Positions 17,457 to 26,215 of a stretch of DNA of 64,000 bases are shown here, piece after piece. Source of the stretch: Pseudomonas sp. DTU12.3. Its GTDB lineage: Bacteria; Pseudomonadota; Gammaproteobacteria; Pseudomonadales; Pseudomonadaceae. A model generated the notes under the pieces. It was not told where the DNA came from and searched no databases. It was given only the letters and a program-made list of their open reading frames with translations. Position numbers and translations under genes: made by a program. Each line of letters starts with the position of its first letter. Within the stretch, counting starts at the first letter, position 1. Location of the stretch: the NCBI RefSeq assembly GCF_004124275.1, contig NZ_CP027218.1, forward strand, positions 4,795,001-4,859,000, given 5' to 3'.

Positions 17457-17999
17457 TTACCACATCAGATCATCAGGGATCTGGTAGGCCGCGTACGGAT
17501 CGTCCTCGGCGTTGACCTCTTCGGTCTGCACGTTGAGCTGGACGATGCGCTGCGGATCACGCTCCTGGATCTTCAGAGCCGCTTCACGCGGGATCACTTC
17601 GTAGCCGCCGGCATGGTGCACGATCGCCAGCGAACCGCTGCTGAGCTTGTTGCGCATCAGCGTGTTGACCGAGAGGCGCTTGACCTTCTTGTCGTCGACG
17701 AAGTTGTAGTAGTCCTCGGTCGTCAGCTTCGGCAGACGCGAGACCTCGATCAGTTGCTTGACCTGCGCCGCACGCGCCTTGGCATCCGCCTTCTCTTTCT
17801 GCTGGCGGTTCAGCTCCTGATCACGCTTGACCTTCTCGGCCATGGCTTCCTGAGCGGCGCGTTGTTGCGAGTCATCCAGTTCGACCTGACCTTTGTGGGC
17901 CAGGCGTTGCTGCTTCTGCTTGTCTTTGCTGACCTGCTTGGCCTGCTTTTGGTTGACCAGACCTGCTTTGAGCAACTGGTCGCGAAGGGAAATACTCAT
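17457..17999 (-). CDS. DUF2058 domain-containing protein
   Basis: A 180-residue charged, helix-rich protein (MSISLRDQLLKAGLVNQKQAKQ) with a Lys/Gln/Ala-rich region at residues 20-80 that reads as a coiled coil, and a C-terminal globular part (TEDYYNFVDDKKVKRL). It matches the DUF2058 (YaiL-like) family, whose members have been called nucleoproteins or polysaccharide-deacetylase-associated proteins without firm evidence. It is co-oriented with mazG, 25 bases after its stop. Function unknown. Confidence 0.85.
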   Translation of the reverse strand: MSISLRDQLLKAGLVNQKQAKQVSKDKQKQQRLAHKGQVELDDSQQRAAQEAMAEKVKRDQELNRQQKEKADAKARAAQVKQLIEVSRLPKLTTEDYYNFVDDKKVKRLSVNTLMRNKLSSGSLAIVHHAGGYEVIPREAALKIQERDPQRIVQLNVQTEEVNAEDDPYAAYQIPDDLMW

Positions 18000-18024
18000 C
18001 GGGCTTACTCACTAGGGCAGTTGC

Positions 18025-18861
18025 TCAGCCGCAGCTGGGCGCATTCTTTTCCTGACGTTTGGCTTCGCCCCACAGGGCGTCCAACTCTTCGAGGGTGCAA
18101 TCTTCTATGGGACGGTGGGTGTCGCGCAATGCCTGTTCGATAAAACGGAAACGTCTTTCAAACTTGCCGTTGGCGCCACGCAGTGCGGTTTCCGGATCAA
18201 CCTTCAGATGCCGGGCCAGATTGACCACGGAAAACAGCAGGTCGCCGATCTCGTCAGCCACGGCCACCGGATCGTTTTCAGCCATCGCTTCGAGCACTTC
18301 ATCGAGCTCTTCGCGCACCTTGTCGAGCACCGGCAAGGCGTGCGGCCAATCGAACCCGACCTGCCCGGCACGCTTCTGCAACTTGGCTGAACGGGATAAT
18401 GCCGGCAACGTTGCCGGCACATCATCGAGCAGTGACAGTTGCTCGGGCGCGGCGGATTTCTCCGCGCGCTCTTCGGCCTTGATCTCTTCCCAACGCTGCT
18501 TGACCTGTTCTTCGGTCAAGCGCGGTACATCCAGTGGCGCGTAAAGATCGCCAGTGGGGAACACGTGCGGATGACGACGGATCAGTTTGCGGGTGATGCT
18601 GTCGATCACCCCGGCAAATTCGAAGCGCCCTTCTTCCCGCGCCAGTTGGCTGTAATACACCACCTGGAACAGCAGATCACCGAGTTCACCCTGCAAATGA
18701 TCGAAGTCACCGCGCTCGATGGCATCGGCCACTTCGTAGGCTTCTTCGAGGGTGTGCGGGACGATGGTCGCGTAGGTTTGCTTGATGTCCCACGGGCAAC
18801 CGTATTGCGGATCGCGCAGACGGCTCATGAGGTGGAGCAGGTCTTCAAGGCTGTACATCAT
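18025..18861 (-). CDS. mazG: Nucleoside triphosphate pyrophosphohydrolase MazG
   Basis: A 278-residue tandem MazG protein. The N-terminal MazG domain carries the Mg-binding cluster (EEAYEVADAIE, then GELGDLLFQVVYY) and a second copy follows (REELDEVLEAM; EIGDLLFSVVNL). These enzymes cut noncanonical and canonical NTPs to NMP and PPi, lowering mutagenic nucleotides and affecting ppGpp levels. ATG 18861 or 18858 are equally possible. It is adjacent to relA, a well-known neighbour. REP pair follows between it and relA. Confidence 0.93.
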   Translation of the reverse strand: MMYSLEDLLHLMSRLRDPQYGCPWDIKQTYATIVPHTLEEAYEVADAIERGDFDHLQGELGDLLFQVVYYSQLAREEGRFEFAGVIDSITRKLIRRHPHVFPTGDLYAPLDVPRLTEEQVKQRWEEIKAEERAEKSAAPEQLSLLDDVPATLPALSRSAKLQKRAGQVGFDWPHALPVLDKVREELDEVLEAMAENDPVAVADEIGDLLFSVVNLARHLKVDPETALRGANGKFERRFRFIEQALRDTHRPIEDCTLEELDALWGEAKRQEKNAPSCG

Positions 18862-18884
18862 TTCTCTGTCTCACACAAAACCAT

Positions 18885-18972
18885 TGTGGGAGCGAGCCTG
18901 CTCGCGAAGCGGTGTGCCTGCAACTATGTTGTCGACTGACACGCCCTCTTCGCGAGCAGGCTCGCTCCCACA
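18885..18972. repeat. REP inverted pair, family A
   Basis: TGTGGGAGCGAGCCTGCTCG and its inverse form an inverted pair in the mazG-relA gap, downstream of relA. Confidence 0.9.
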
Positions 18973-18983
18973 GTGAAGCCACA

Positions 18984-21227
18984 TCACGGGGTACGGTTAC
19001 GCCGCGTTTCGATGATGTTCGGCAACTGCGATATACGCCCGAGCAACCGCCCCAGTGCATCCAGGCCCGGGATCTCGATGGTCAGGGACATCAACGCGGT
19101 GTTGTCCTCTTTGTTCGAGCGGGTGTTGACCGCCAGCACGTTGATGCGCTCGTTGAGCAGCACCTGCGAAACGTCACGCAGCAGACCGGAACGGTCGTAG
19201 GCGCGGATGACGATGTCCACCGGATAGGTGAGCACCGGCACCGGCCCCCAGCTGACCTGAATGATCCGCTCCGGCTCACGCCCGCCCAGCTGCAGCACCG
19301 AGGCGCAGTCCTGGCGGTGAATGCTCACGCCACGACCCTGAGTGATGTAGCCGACGATCGCATCGCCCGGCAACGGCTGGCAGCAGCCGGCCATCTGCGT
19401 CATCAGGTTGCCGACACCCTGGATCTGAATGTCGCCGCGCTTGCCCGGTTTGTACCCCGTAGCCTTGCGCGGAATCAGCTCCAGCTGTTCGTTGCCGCGT
19501 TCCGGCTCGACCAGCTGCTGCGCGAGGTTGACCAGTTGCGCCAGACGCAAGTCGCCGGCACCGAGGGCGGCGAACATGTCCTCGGCGGTTTTCATGTTGG
19601 CCTTGTCGGCCAGCTTGTCGAAATCCACCGCTGGCAGACCGAGGCGCGTCAGTTCGCGTTCGATCAGGGTTTTACCGGCGGCAACGTTCTGGTCGCGCGC
19701 CTGCAACTTGAACCAGTGAACGATCTTCGCCCGCGCCCGCGAGGTGGTGACGTAACCGAGGTTCGAGTTCAGCCAGTCGCGGCTTGGCGTACCGTGCTTG
19801 CTGGTGATGATCTCGACCTGCTCACCGGTCTGCAGGCTGTAGTTGAGCGGCACGATGCGCCCATTGATCTTGGCGCCACGGCAGTTGTGGCCGATCTCGG
19901 TGTGCACGCGGTAGGCGAAGTCCAGCGGCGTCGCGCCTTTCGGCAAGTCGATGGCGTGACCGTCGGGAGTGAAGATGTAGACCCGATCCGGCTCGATATC
20001 AACGCGCAGCTGTTCCGCCAGACCACCGATATCGCCCAGCTCTTCGTGCCACTCGAGGACCTGACGCAGCCAGGAGATTTTCTCTTCGTAGTGATTCGAA
20101 CCGGATTTGACGTCGGTGCCCTTGTAGCGCCAGTGCGCGCAGACGCCGAGCTCGGCTTCTTCGTGCATCGAGTGCGTACGGATCTGTACCTCAAGCACTT
20201 TACCCTCAGGGCCGATTACCGCCGTGTGCAGCGAGCGGTAGCCGTTCTCTTTCGGGTTGGCGATGTAGTCGTCGAATTCTTTCGGGATGTGCCGCCACAA
20301 GGTGTGGACGATGCCCAGCGCGGTGTAGCAGTCGCGCATTTCCGGGACCAGCACGCGCACCGCACGCACGTCGTAGATCTGGCTGAATTCCAGACCCTTG
20401 CGCTGCATTTTGCGCCAGATCGAATAGATGTGTTTGGCCCGGCCGCTGATGTCGGCATCAACCCCGGTGGCCTGCAATTCGTCCTTGAGCTGGGTCATCA
20501 CGTCGGCGATGAACCGCTCACGATCGAGCCGTCGCTCGTGGAGCAACTTGGCGATCTGCTTGTACTGATCCGGCTCCAGGTAACGGAAGGACAAGTCCTC
20601 CAGTTCCCATTTGATATGACCGATGCCGAGCCGGTGCGCGAGCGGCGCATAGATGTCGAAGACTTCCCGGGCGACACGGTTACGCTTCTCGTCGTCAGCG
20701 GTTTTCACTGCACGGATCGCGCAGGTGCGTTCAGCGAGTTTGATCAGCGCGACACGCACGTCGTCAACCATCGCCACGAGCATCTTGCGCAGGTTCTCGA
20801 CCTGCCCTTGCGTGCCCATGACCATCGACTGACGCGGGCTGAGGCTGTCACTGATAGCCGCCATGCGCTGCACGCCGTCGATCAGCTTGGCCACCACCGG
20901 ACCGAAGCGCTGGCCGACGGCCGCGAGTTCGATCTGGCCCTCGCGTACGCCGCGATACAGGACCGCCGCGACCAGCGAATCCTGATCGAGCTTGAGGTCG
21001 GCGAGGATCTCGGCGATTTCCAGACCGGTACTGAAACTGCCCGAGCCTTCGGCCCACAGATTCTTCTTGGCATTGGACTGTTGTTCGGCCTCGCGAGCGA
21101 ACTCGCAGGCTTCTTTCAAGGCTTCGCGATCCAGTGCCAGATCGACACTGACCGCGTGATCGAGCCAAGCCTCGAGATTGATACTGCCGTCAGTGTTGAT
21201 CGGCTGGTGTGCTCTCACCTGTACCAT
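18984..21227 (-). CDS. relA: (p)ppGpp synthetase RelA
   Basis: A 747-residue stringent-response enzyme that makes (p)ppGpp on starved ribosomes. The N-terminal hydrolase-like domain lacks the HD motif (AAVLYRGVREGQIELA in its place), as expected for RelA-type synthetases without hydrolase activity. The synthetase region (YDVRAVRVLVPEMRDCYTAL; GYRSLHTAVIG; VQIRTHSMHEEAELG), TGS domain (VYIFTPDGHAIDLPKG) and C-terminal ACT domain (VDIVIRAYDRSGLLRDVSQ) are all visible. The length is typical of RelA. It lies between rlmD and mazG on the same strand. Confidence 0.97.
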   Translation of the reverse strand: MVQVRAHQPINTDGSINLEAWLDHAVSVDLALDREALKEACEFAREAEQQSNAKKNLWAEGSGSFSTGLEIAEILADLKLDQDSLVAAVLYRGVREGQIELAAVGQRFGPVVAKLIDGVQRMAAISDSLSPRQSMVMGTQGQVENLRKMLVAMVDDVRVALIKLAERTCAIRAVKTADDEKRNRVAREVFDIYAPLAHRLGIGHIKWELEDLSFRYLEPDQYKQIAKLLHERRLDRERFIADVMTQLKDELQATGVDADISGRAKHIYSIWRKMQRKGLEFSQIYDVRAVRVLVPEMRDCYTALGIVHTLWRHIPKEFDDYIANPKENGYRSLHTAVIGPEGKVLEVQIRTHSMHEEAELGVCAHWRYKGTDVKSGSNHYEEKISWLRQVLEWHEELGDIGGLAEQLRVDIEPDRVYIFTPDGHAIDLPKGATPLDFAYRVHTEIGHNCRGAKINGRIVPLNYSLQTGEQVEIITSKHGTPSRDWLNSNLGYVTTSRARAKIVHWFKLQARDQNVAAGKTLIERELTRLGLPAVDFDKLADKANMKTAEDMFAALGAGDLRLAQLVNLAQQLVEPERGNEQLELIPRKATGYKPGKRGDIQIQGVGNLMTQMAGCCQPLPGDAIVGYITQGRGVSIHRQDCASVLQLGGREPERIIQVSWGPVPVLTYPVDIVIRAYDRSGLLRDVSQVLLNERINVLAVNTRSNKEDNTALMSLTIEIPGLDALGRLLGRISQLPNIIETRRNRTP

Positions 21228-21328
21228 CTTGCTTTACCTTCCCTACGACGCAGATTCAATGCGTCAAATCGCTGACCTTCAGTGTCCGTTTGCGCTCGCG
21301 GGGCTAATGCGAGCGCTGCGCGGACAGA

Positions 21329-22705
21329 TCAGACGGATTCAGACGAGCCATCCTGGCTCGCTTCAAATAACGCCATGGCCTCGACATGTGCCGTCTGAGG
21401 AAACATATCGAGAATCCCGGCACGTTTTAACCGGTAGCCCTGCTTGATCAATTCGACCGTATCGCGCGCCAGCGTTGCCGGGTTACACGACACATACACC
21501 AACCGTTTGGCACCCAGGGTCGCCAGCTTGCGCACCACCTCGAAAGCACCGTCACGCGGTGGGTCCAAGAGTACCGCAGAAAAGCCGTTTCCGATCCATT
21601 GGGCATCGCTCAAAGGCTGGGATAAATCGGCTTGAAAAAACTTTGTGTTATGCAAATTGTTACTAGCGGCGTTGGCTGCGGCGCGCTCGACCATGGTCTG
21701 CACACCTTCGACCGCCACCACTTCGCGCACGGCTTTGGCCAACGGCAAAGCGAAGTTGCCCAGGCCGCAGAACAGATCCAGCACGCGCTCCTCGCTACGT
21801 GGCTTCAGCCAGTCCAGCGCCTGTGCCACCATCGCTTCGTTGACGCCGGCATTGACCTGGATAAAGTCGCCCGGCCGATACGCCAGATCGAGATCCCATT
21901 GCTCCAGGCGATAGCCCAGCGACTGGGTGGCATCGACCGGTTGCGGTTCGCCTTCGCCATGCAGCCACAATTGCGCTTCATGGAATTGGCAGAAGTCCTT
22001 GAGGATGGTCAGATCCGCTTCGGACAACGGCGCCATGTGCCGCAGCAACACCGCCAGCGACGAGCCGCTGAACAGCTCGACATGACCCAGCGCTTGCGGC
22101 TTGCTCAACCGACGGAGCATCTCCGGCAAACGGGTCATGATCGGTTGCAAGGGCTGTACCAGCACCGGGCATTCGCTGATCGCGACAATGTCCTGGCTGC
22201 CGGCCGCGCGGAAACCGACTTCGAGTTTCTTCGCCTTCATGTCCCAGCGCACCGCGATCCGCGCGCGACGGCGATAGCCGAACTCGGGGCCGGTCAACGG
22301 CGCTGCCCACTCTTCCGGTTCGACACCGGCAACGCGCGACAATTGCTCGGCGAGCATGCGCTGTTTCAGGGCGAGTTGTTCGTCATGGGGCAAATGCTGA
22401 ACGCTACAACCGCCGCAGCGGCCAGCTTGCTGACACGGTGCCGGGCGACGCAATTCGCTGGCCTTGAACACACGTTCGGTGCGCGCCTCGACCACTTTGC
22501 CGTGGGCGCCGAGCACCCGCGCTTCGACCTCTTCACCGGCAAGGGCGCCAAGGACGAACCAGGTTTTGCCTTCGAAAAACGCGATACCGCGACCGTCATT
22601 GGCCAGGCGTTCGATAGTCAAACGCTGCTTCTTGCCGGTCGGAATTTGCGCGGCCTTGCTGCCGCCGGTGGGCTGGAAGCGCAGGCCTCTCTCGTGCTTG
22701 GCCAT
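21329..22705 (-). CDS. rlmD: 23S rRNA (uracil-1939-C5)-methyltransferase
   Basis: A 458-residue TrmA-family methyltransferase. It opens with a TRAM domain (KQRLTIERLANDGRGIAFFEGK), followed by the Fe-S cysteine set CQQAGRCGGCS, the SAM-binding region (DLFCGLGNFALPLA) and the catalytic VYVSCNPATLARD near the C-terminus. It methylates U1939 of 23S rRNA. Its start overlaps the cysM stop by one base (TGATG), so the two are translationally coupled. It lies next to relA, a conserved Pseudomonas order. Confidence 0.95.
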   Translation of the reverse strand: MAKHERGLRFQPTGGSKAAQIPTGKKQRLTIERLANDGRGIAFFEGKTWFVLGALAGEEVEARVLGAHGKVVEARTERVFKASELRRPAPCQQAGRCGGCSVQHLPHDEQLALKQRMLAEQLSRVAGVEPEEWAAPLTGPEFGYRRRARIAVRWDMKAKKLEVGFRAAGSQDIVAISECPVLVQPLQPIMTRLPEMLRRLSKPQALGHVELFSGSSLAVLLRHMAPLSEADLTILKDFCQFHEAQLWLHGEGEPQPVDATQSLGYRLEQWDLDLAYRPGDFIQVNAGVNEAMVAQALDWLKPRSEERVLDLFCGLGNFALPLAKAVREVVAVEGVQTMVERAAANAASNNLHNTKFFQADLSQPLSDAQWIGNGFSAVLLDPPRDGAFEVVRKLATLGAKRLVYVSCNPATLARDTVELIKQGYRLKRAGILDMFPQTAHVEAMALFEASQDGSSESV

Positions 22706-23607
22706 CAGTTTGGCGCGTCGAAAATGCCGGTCGACAGGTAACGGTCGCCACGGTCACAGATGATCGCGACGATCACCGCGTTTTCAACTTCTTTGGACAG
22801 GCGCAGCATCGCTGCCACCGCACCGCCCGAGGACACGCCACAGAAGATGCCTTCTTCGCGGGCCAGACGACGGGTGACGTCCTCGGCCTCGCTTTGTGCC
22901 ATGTCGACGATGCGATCAACGCGGTCGGCCTGATAAATCTTCGGCAGGTATTCCTGCGGCCAGCGGCGGATACCGGGAATGGCCGAGCCTTCCATCGGTT
23001 GCAGACCGACGATCTGCACGCTGTCGCTCTGCTCTTTCAAGTAGCGCGAAACGCCCATGATGGTGCCGGTGGTGCCCATCGAACTGACGAAGTGAGTGAT
23101 GGTGCCCTGGGTCTGACGCCAGATTTCCGGGCCGGTGGTGGTGTAGTGCGCTTCAGGATTATCGCCGTTGGCGAACTGATCGAGCACCTTGCCACGGCCT
23201 TCGGCTTCCATACGCTGCGCGAGATCGCGCGCGCCTTCCATGCCTTCTTCCTGGCTGACCAGAATCAGCTCGGCACCGTAAGCGGTCATCGCCGCTTTGC
23301 GCTCGGCGCTGGAGTTGTCCGGCATGATCAGGATCATCTTGTAACCCTTGATCGCGGCAGCCATGGCCAGGGCGATTCCGGTGTTGCCCGAGGTCGCTTC
23401 AATCAGCGTATCGCCGGCATGGATCTGCCCACGCAATTCGGCCCGGGTGATCATCGACAGCGCCGGCCGGTCCTTGACCGAACCCGCCGGGTTATTCCCT
23501 TCGAGCTTGAGCAATAGGGTGTTGCTGGTAGCACCGGGCAGGCGCTGCAAACGCACCAGCGGAGTGTTGCCGACGCAATCGGCGATGGTTGGGTACTGCA
23601 GGGTCAT
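22705..23607 (-). CDS. cysM: Cysteine synthase B
   Basis: A 300-residue PLP enzyme that makes cysteine from O-acetylserine and sulfide or thiosulfate. The catalytic Lys lies in PAGSVKDRPALSM; TSGNTGIALAMA and GTTGTIMGVSRYL are the phosphate-binding loops and the glycine-rich PLP phosphate cup. The C-terminal variation fits CysM rather than CysK. ATG 23607 (MTLQYPTIADCVG) is the family start. The stop overlaps the rlmD start. A strong bidirectional hairpin (23714-23740) lies upstream. Confidence 0.94.
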   Translation of the reverse strand: MTLQYPTIADCVGNTPLVRLQRLPGATSNTLLLKLEGNNPAGSVKDRPALSMITRAELRGQIHAGDTLIEATSGNTGIALAMAAAIKGYKMILIMPDNSSAERKAAMTAYGAELILVSQEEGMEGARDLAQRMEAEGRGKVLDQFANGDNPEAHYTTTGPEIWRQTQGTITHFVSSMGTTGTIMGVSRYLKEQSDSVQIVGLQPMEGSAIPGIRRWPQEYLPKIYQADRVDRIVDMAQSEAEDVTRRLAREEGIFCGVSSGGAVAAMLRLSKEVENAVIVAIICDRGDRYLSTGIFDAPN

Positions 23608-23713
23608 GGCGTATTCGCAATCCAGACGTGCGGGGGCGCCTATCATACCGGCAAACCCGCGCAGGCCATATCACGCAAAGTGCGGTGCTTATGGTTTATA
23701 GGAATAAGCAAAC

Positions 23714-23740
23714 AAAAGTCGCACCAGTGGTGCGACTTTT
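23714..23740. terminator. Hairpin AAAAGTCGCACC/GGTGCGACTTTT
   Basis: A 12-bp perfect stem with an AGT loop and A/T ends on both sides, in the cysM upstream region; it could terminate transcription in either direction. Confidence 0.7.
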
Positions 23741-23775
23741 GATGTGTACCTTTGAATTTCTATGTAATGCAGATG

Positions 23776-23920
23776 GCCTCTTCGCGAGCAAGCCCGCTCC
23801 CACAGGGGACGGTATCGCTCAAAAAAAAGTGTCAGCAGTGCTGACACTATTTTCAGTGTTGCTCACACGATCTGCGGTGTACGCAAATCCAATGTGGGAG
23901 CGGGCTTGCTCGCGAAAGCG
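23776..23920. repeat. REP family A arms at the 3' end of the sensor kinase gene
   Basis: Two family A arms (23776-23804 and 23893-23920) face each other around a terminator hairpin. The inner arm lies inside the end of the kinase reading frame. Confidence 0.85.
23821..23848 (-). terminator. Rho-independent terminator of the PirR/PirS-like operon
   Basis: AGTGTCAGCA and TGCTGACACT pair around one base. On the minus strand the stem is followed by eight T, just after the kinase stop at 23863. Confidence 0.9.
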
Positions 23921-25287
23921 TCTGTCGCTGCACCGCAATCATCCGCCAACAACCGCAAATTCAGCCGCAACCCCGCCCCGCCATTCTCCGCCCAAATGCT
24001 CCCGCCCTGGCGCTGCACGGCATTGCGCGCAATGCTCAGCCCCAAGCCAAACCCGCCGTCGCCAGGCCGCGAGCCGTCGAGGCGGGTGAACGGCAGGAAG
24101 ATCCGCTGCAGATCGGACTCAGCCACGCCGCCGCCCTGGTCTTCCAGCCACAGGTGCCAGTAATCACCATCGCGGCGCCCGTCGAGCTGGACGAAGCCGC
24201 CTTCCGGCGAATGACGAATGGCATTGCGCAAAATGTTTTCCAGGGCCTGCGCCAAAGTATTCAGATTGCCGCGCACCCAGCACGACGCTTCCACCGAGCA
24301 CTGCAAGCGCTGGCTCGGCCAGCCGCTTTCGTAACAGGCATTGTCCGTAAGCATTTCCCACAGTGCCTGAACTTCGATCGCCTCGTCGGGAAGTGGCGTG
24401 CGTTCAGTGTCGAGCCAGGCCAGTTGCAGGGTTTCTTCAACCAGCCGCTGCATGCCGTCGACTTCCCGGCCGATACGCTCGCGCAATTGCGCCAGGCCTT
24501 GTTCGCTTTCGCTGGCCACGCGCAAGCGGCTCAGCGGCGTGCGCAATTCGTGGGACAGGTCACGCAGTAGTTGCTGTTGCAGGGCGACGGTCGATTGCAG
24601 GCGCTCGGACATCGAGTCGAACGCCCGGGCCAGTTCACCGAGCTCATCCGGGCGCTGGGTAATGCCGCTCGACAGCCGCACATTCAGTTGATCGGCGCGC
24701 CAGGCGTTGGCCTGTTCGCGCAGGTTGTTCAACGGCACCACCAACAGACGATAGAGACCGACGCACAACAAAAACGTGAACAGCCCCGGAATCACCCCGT
24801 TGGTGATCACGCGCCAGAACAGGCGATATTTACCCGGCAAAAAACGCTCGGGCAATTCGATCACCAGACTGCCGGCGGAAGGATCTTTGGGGAACGGAAT
24901 GCGCAACCACGGCCGCCCCTGTTTGTGAATCGGCCAATCGAGCCCGCGCAAAAAGGTCAGGTGCTGGATTTCCTGCTCGCTCAGCGGATCACTGCCCAGC
25001 GATTGCAAATTGCCGCCGATCACCCCAACCCAACTGGCTTCGCGCAACTCCATGCTCTGCAACCAGTCATCAATTCCATTGCGCCCACCGCGCTGCCAGG
25101 CACGCTCGGCCTCGCCGGCATAACGCGCCAGCGTGCCGCGCGCCTCGTCGGAGAGGAACTGATTGCGCTCCTCCATATAACGGCCCCACGACCAGCTCAG
25201 CCAGATCATCAGCAGGCAGAACGCGACCAGCAAACAGGCGAGTTTCCAGAACAGCGAATGCCGCCCCGGCAGTTCAGACAGTTTCAT
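23863..25287 (-). CDS. Sensor histidine kinase, PirS-like
   Basis: A 474-residue membrane kinase: TM1 (about 12-34), periplasmic loop, TM2 (about 165-185), HAMP, HisKA with DLSHELRTPLSR, and HATPase with ENILRNAIRHS and GLGLSIARNA. It overlaps the response regulator by 14 bases. Position beside gacS and cysM matches P. aeruginosa PirS (ferric enterobactin sensing), but no pirA receptor gene is here. The last 19 residues (beginning DAFASKPAPTLDL) are encoded by a REP arm and look like an added tail after the original end. Confidence 0.85.
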   Translation of the reverse strand: MKLSELPGRHSLFWKLACLLVAFCLLMIWLSWSWGRYMEERNQFLSDEARGTLARYAGEAERAWQRGGRNGIDDWLQSMELREASWVGVIGGNLQSLGSDPLSEQEIQHLTFLRGLDWPIHKQGRPWLRIPFPKDPSAGSLVIELPERFLPGKYRLFWRVITNGVIPGLFTFLLCVGLYRLLVVPLNNLREQANAWRADQLNVRLSSGITQRPDELGELARAFDSMSERLQSTVALQQQLLRDLSHELRTPLSRLRVASESEQGLAQLRERIGREVDGMQRLVEETLQLAWLDTERTPLPDEAIEVQALWEMLTDNACYESGWPSQRLQCSVEASCWVRGNLNTLAQALENILRNAIRHSPEGGFVQLDGRRDGDYWHLWLEDQGGGVAESDLQRIFLPFTRLDGSRPGDGGFGLGLSIARNAVQRQGGSIWAENGGAGLRLNLRLLADDCGAATDAFASKPAPTLDLRTPQIV

Positions 25288-25996
25288 CGGCAGCGCTCAA
25301 GACATAGCCCTTGCCCCACACCGTGCGCACTTCCCGCTCGGTGTAACCGATGGCTTTGAGTTTGCGGCGAATCTGGCTGATGTGCATGTCGAGGCTGCGA
25401 TCGTGCGCGGCATAACCGCGTTGCAGGACATGCTGATAAAGGAAGGCTTTGCTCAGCACTTCCTCGTCATTGCGATTGAGGGTTTCCAGCAGACGAAATT
25501 CGCTGCGGGTCAGCCCGGCCGATAGATCGCGAAAGAACACGTCGCACTGTTCATCGTCGAAGCGCAGCGTGCCTGTCGCCACAGTCGGGGCAGTGGCAGA
25601 CGGCCGACGATCAAGCGCCACTCGCCGCAGGATCGCTTCGATGCGCACATGCAGCTCAGCCATGCTGAAGGGTTTTGGCAAATAGTCGTCGGCGCCCAGG
25701 CGGAAACCGCTAATGCGATCCGCCTCGGCCCCCAGGGCTGACATCAGCAGCACCGGCGTCGAATGACTCTGGCGCAATTGTGTCAGCACGTTCAAACCGT
25801 CCATGCCCGGCAACAGAATATCCATCAGCACTACATCGAACGGCTGGCGCTTGGCGATGTTCAGGCCTTCCTGACCGTTCTGGCACCAGGTCACCTGAAA
25901 CCCGCTGCGACCCAGATGCTCGTGCACATAGGCGCCGAGCACCGGATCGTCTTCGATGGAAAGTATGCGTGGCTGGCCAGCGGAAACAGGAGTCAT
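25274..25996 (-). CDS. Response regulator, OmpR/PhoB family, PirR-like
   Basis: About 240 residues with a receiver domain (SIEDDPVLGAYVHEHL; VVLMDILLPGMDGLN with the phospho-Asp; DDYLPKPF) and an OmpR-type winged helix (LTRSEFRLLETLNRN; SLDMHISQIRRKL; VRTVWGKGYVL). The start is ATG 25996; a TTG at 26008 is possible. Neither has a clear ribosome site. It forms an operon with the PirS-like kinase. Upstream, TCTCAGTTGAGA (26014-26025) is a 5-2-5 inverted repeat that might serve as an operator. Confidence 0.85.
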   Translation of the reverse strand: MTPVSAGQPRILSIEDDPVLGAYVHEHLGRSGFQVTWCQNGQEGLNIAKRQPFDVVLMDILLPGMDGLNVLTQLRQSHSTPVLLMSALGAEADRISGFRLGADDYLPKPFSMAELHVRIEAILRRVALDRRPSATAPTVATGTLRFDDEQCDVFFRDLSAGLTRSEFRLLETLNRNDEEVLSKAFLYQHVLQRGYAAHDRSLDMHISQIRRKLKAIGYTEREVRTVWGKGYVLSAADETV

Positions 25997-26215
25997 GAGT
26001 ATCTGCAAGTAATTCTCAGTTGAGAGTGATTATTCAAGATTGCCGGGCATCGGGCAACCCAAGGTTGACCCAACAGACAAACGCACACCTGCGCCCTGAC
26101 CCACCGCGAGCGCATTTTTCCGGAGATTGCCCGCGAGCAAATCGCTACACTGCGCCAATGTCGCGTGCCGGATGCACGTATGAGTCAACAGTTCAGCGGG
26201 ATGCAGGAGATAGGT

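Noticed and set aside
18912..21275. A 787-codon open frame antisense to relA
   Set aside because: Shadow of relA; its N-terminal part also reads through a REP arm, and no domain is recognisable.
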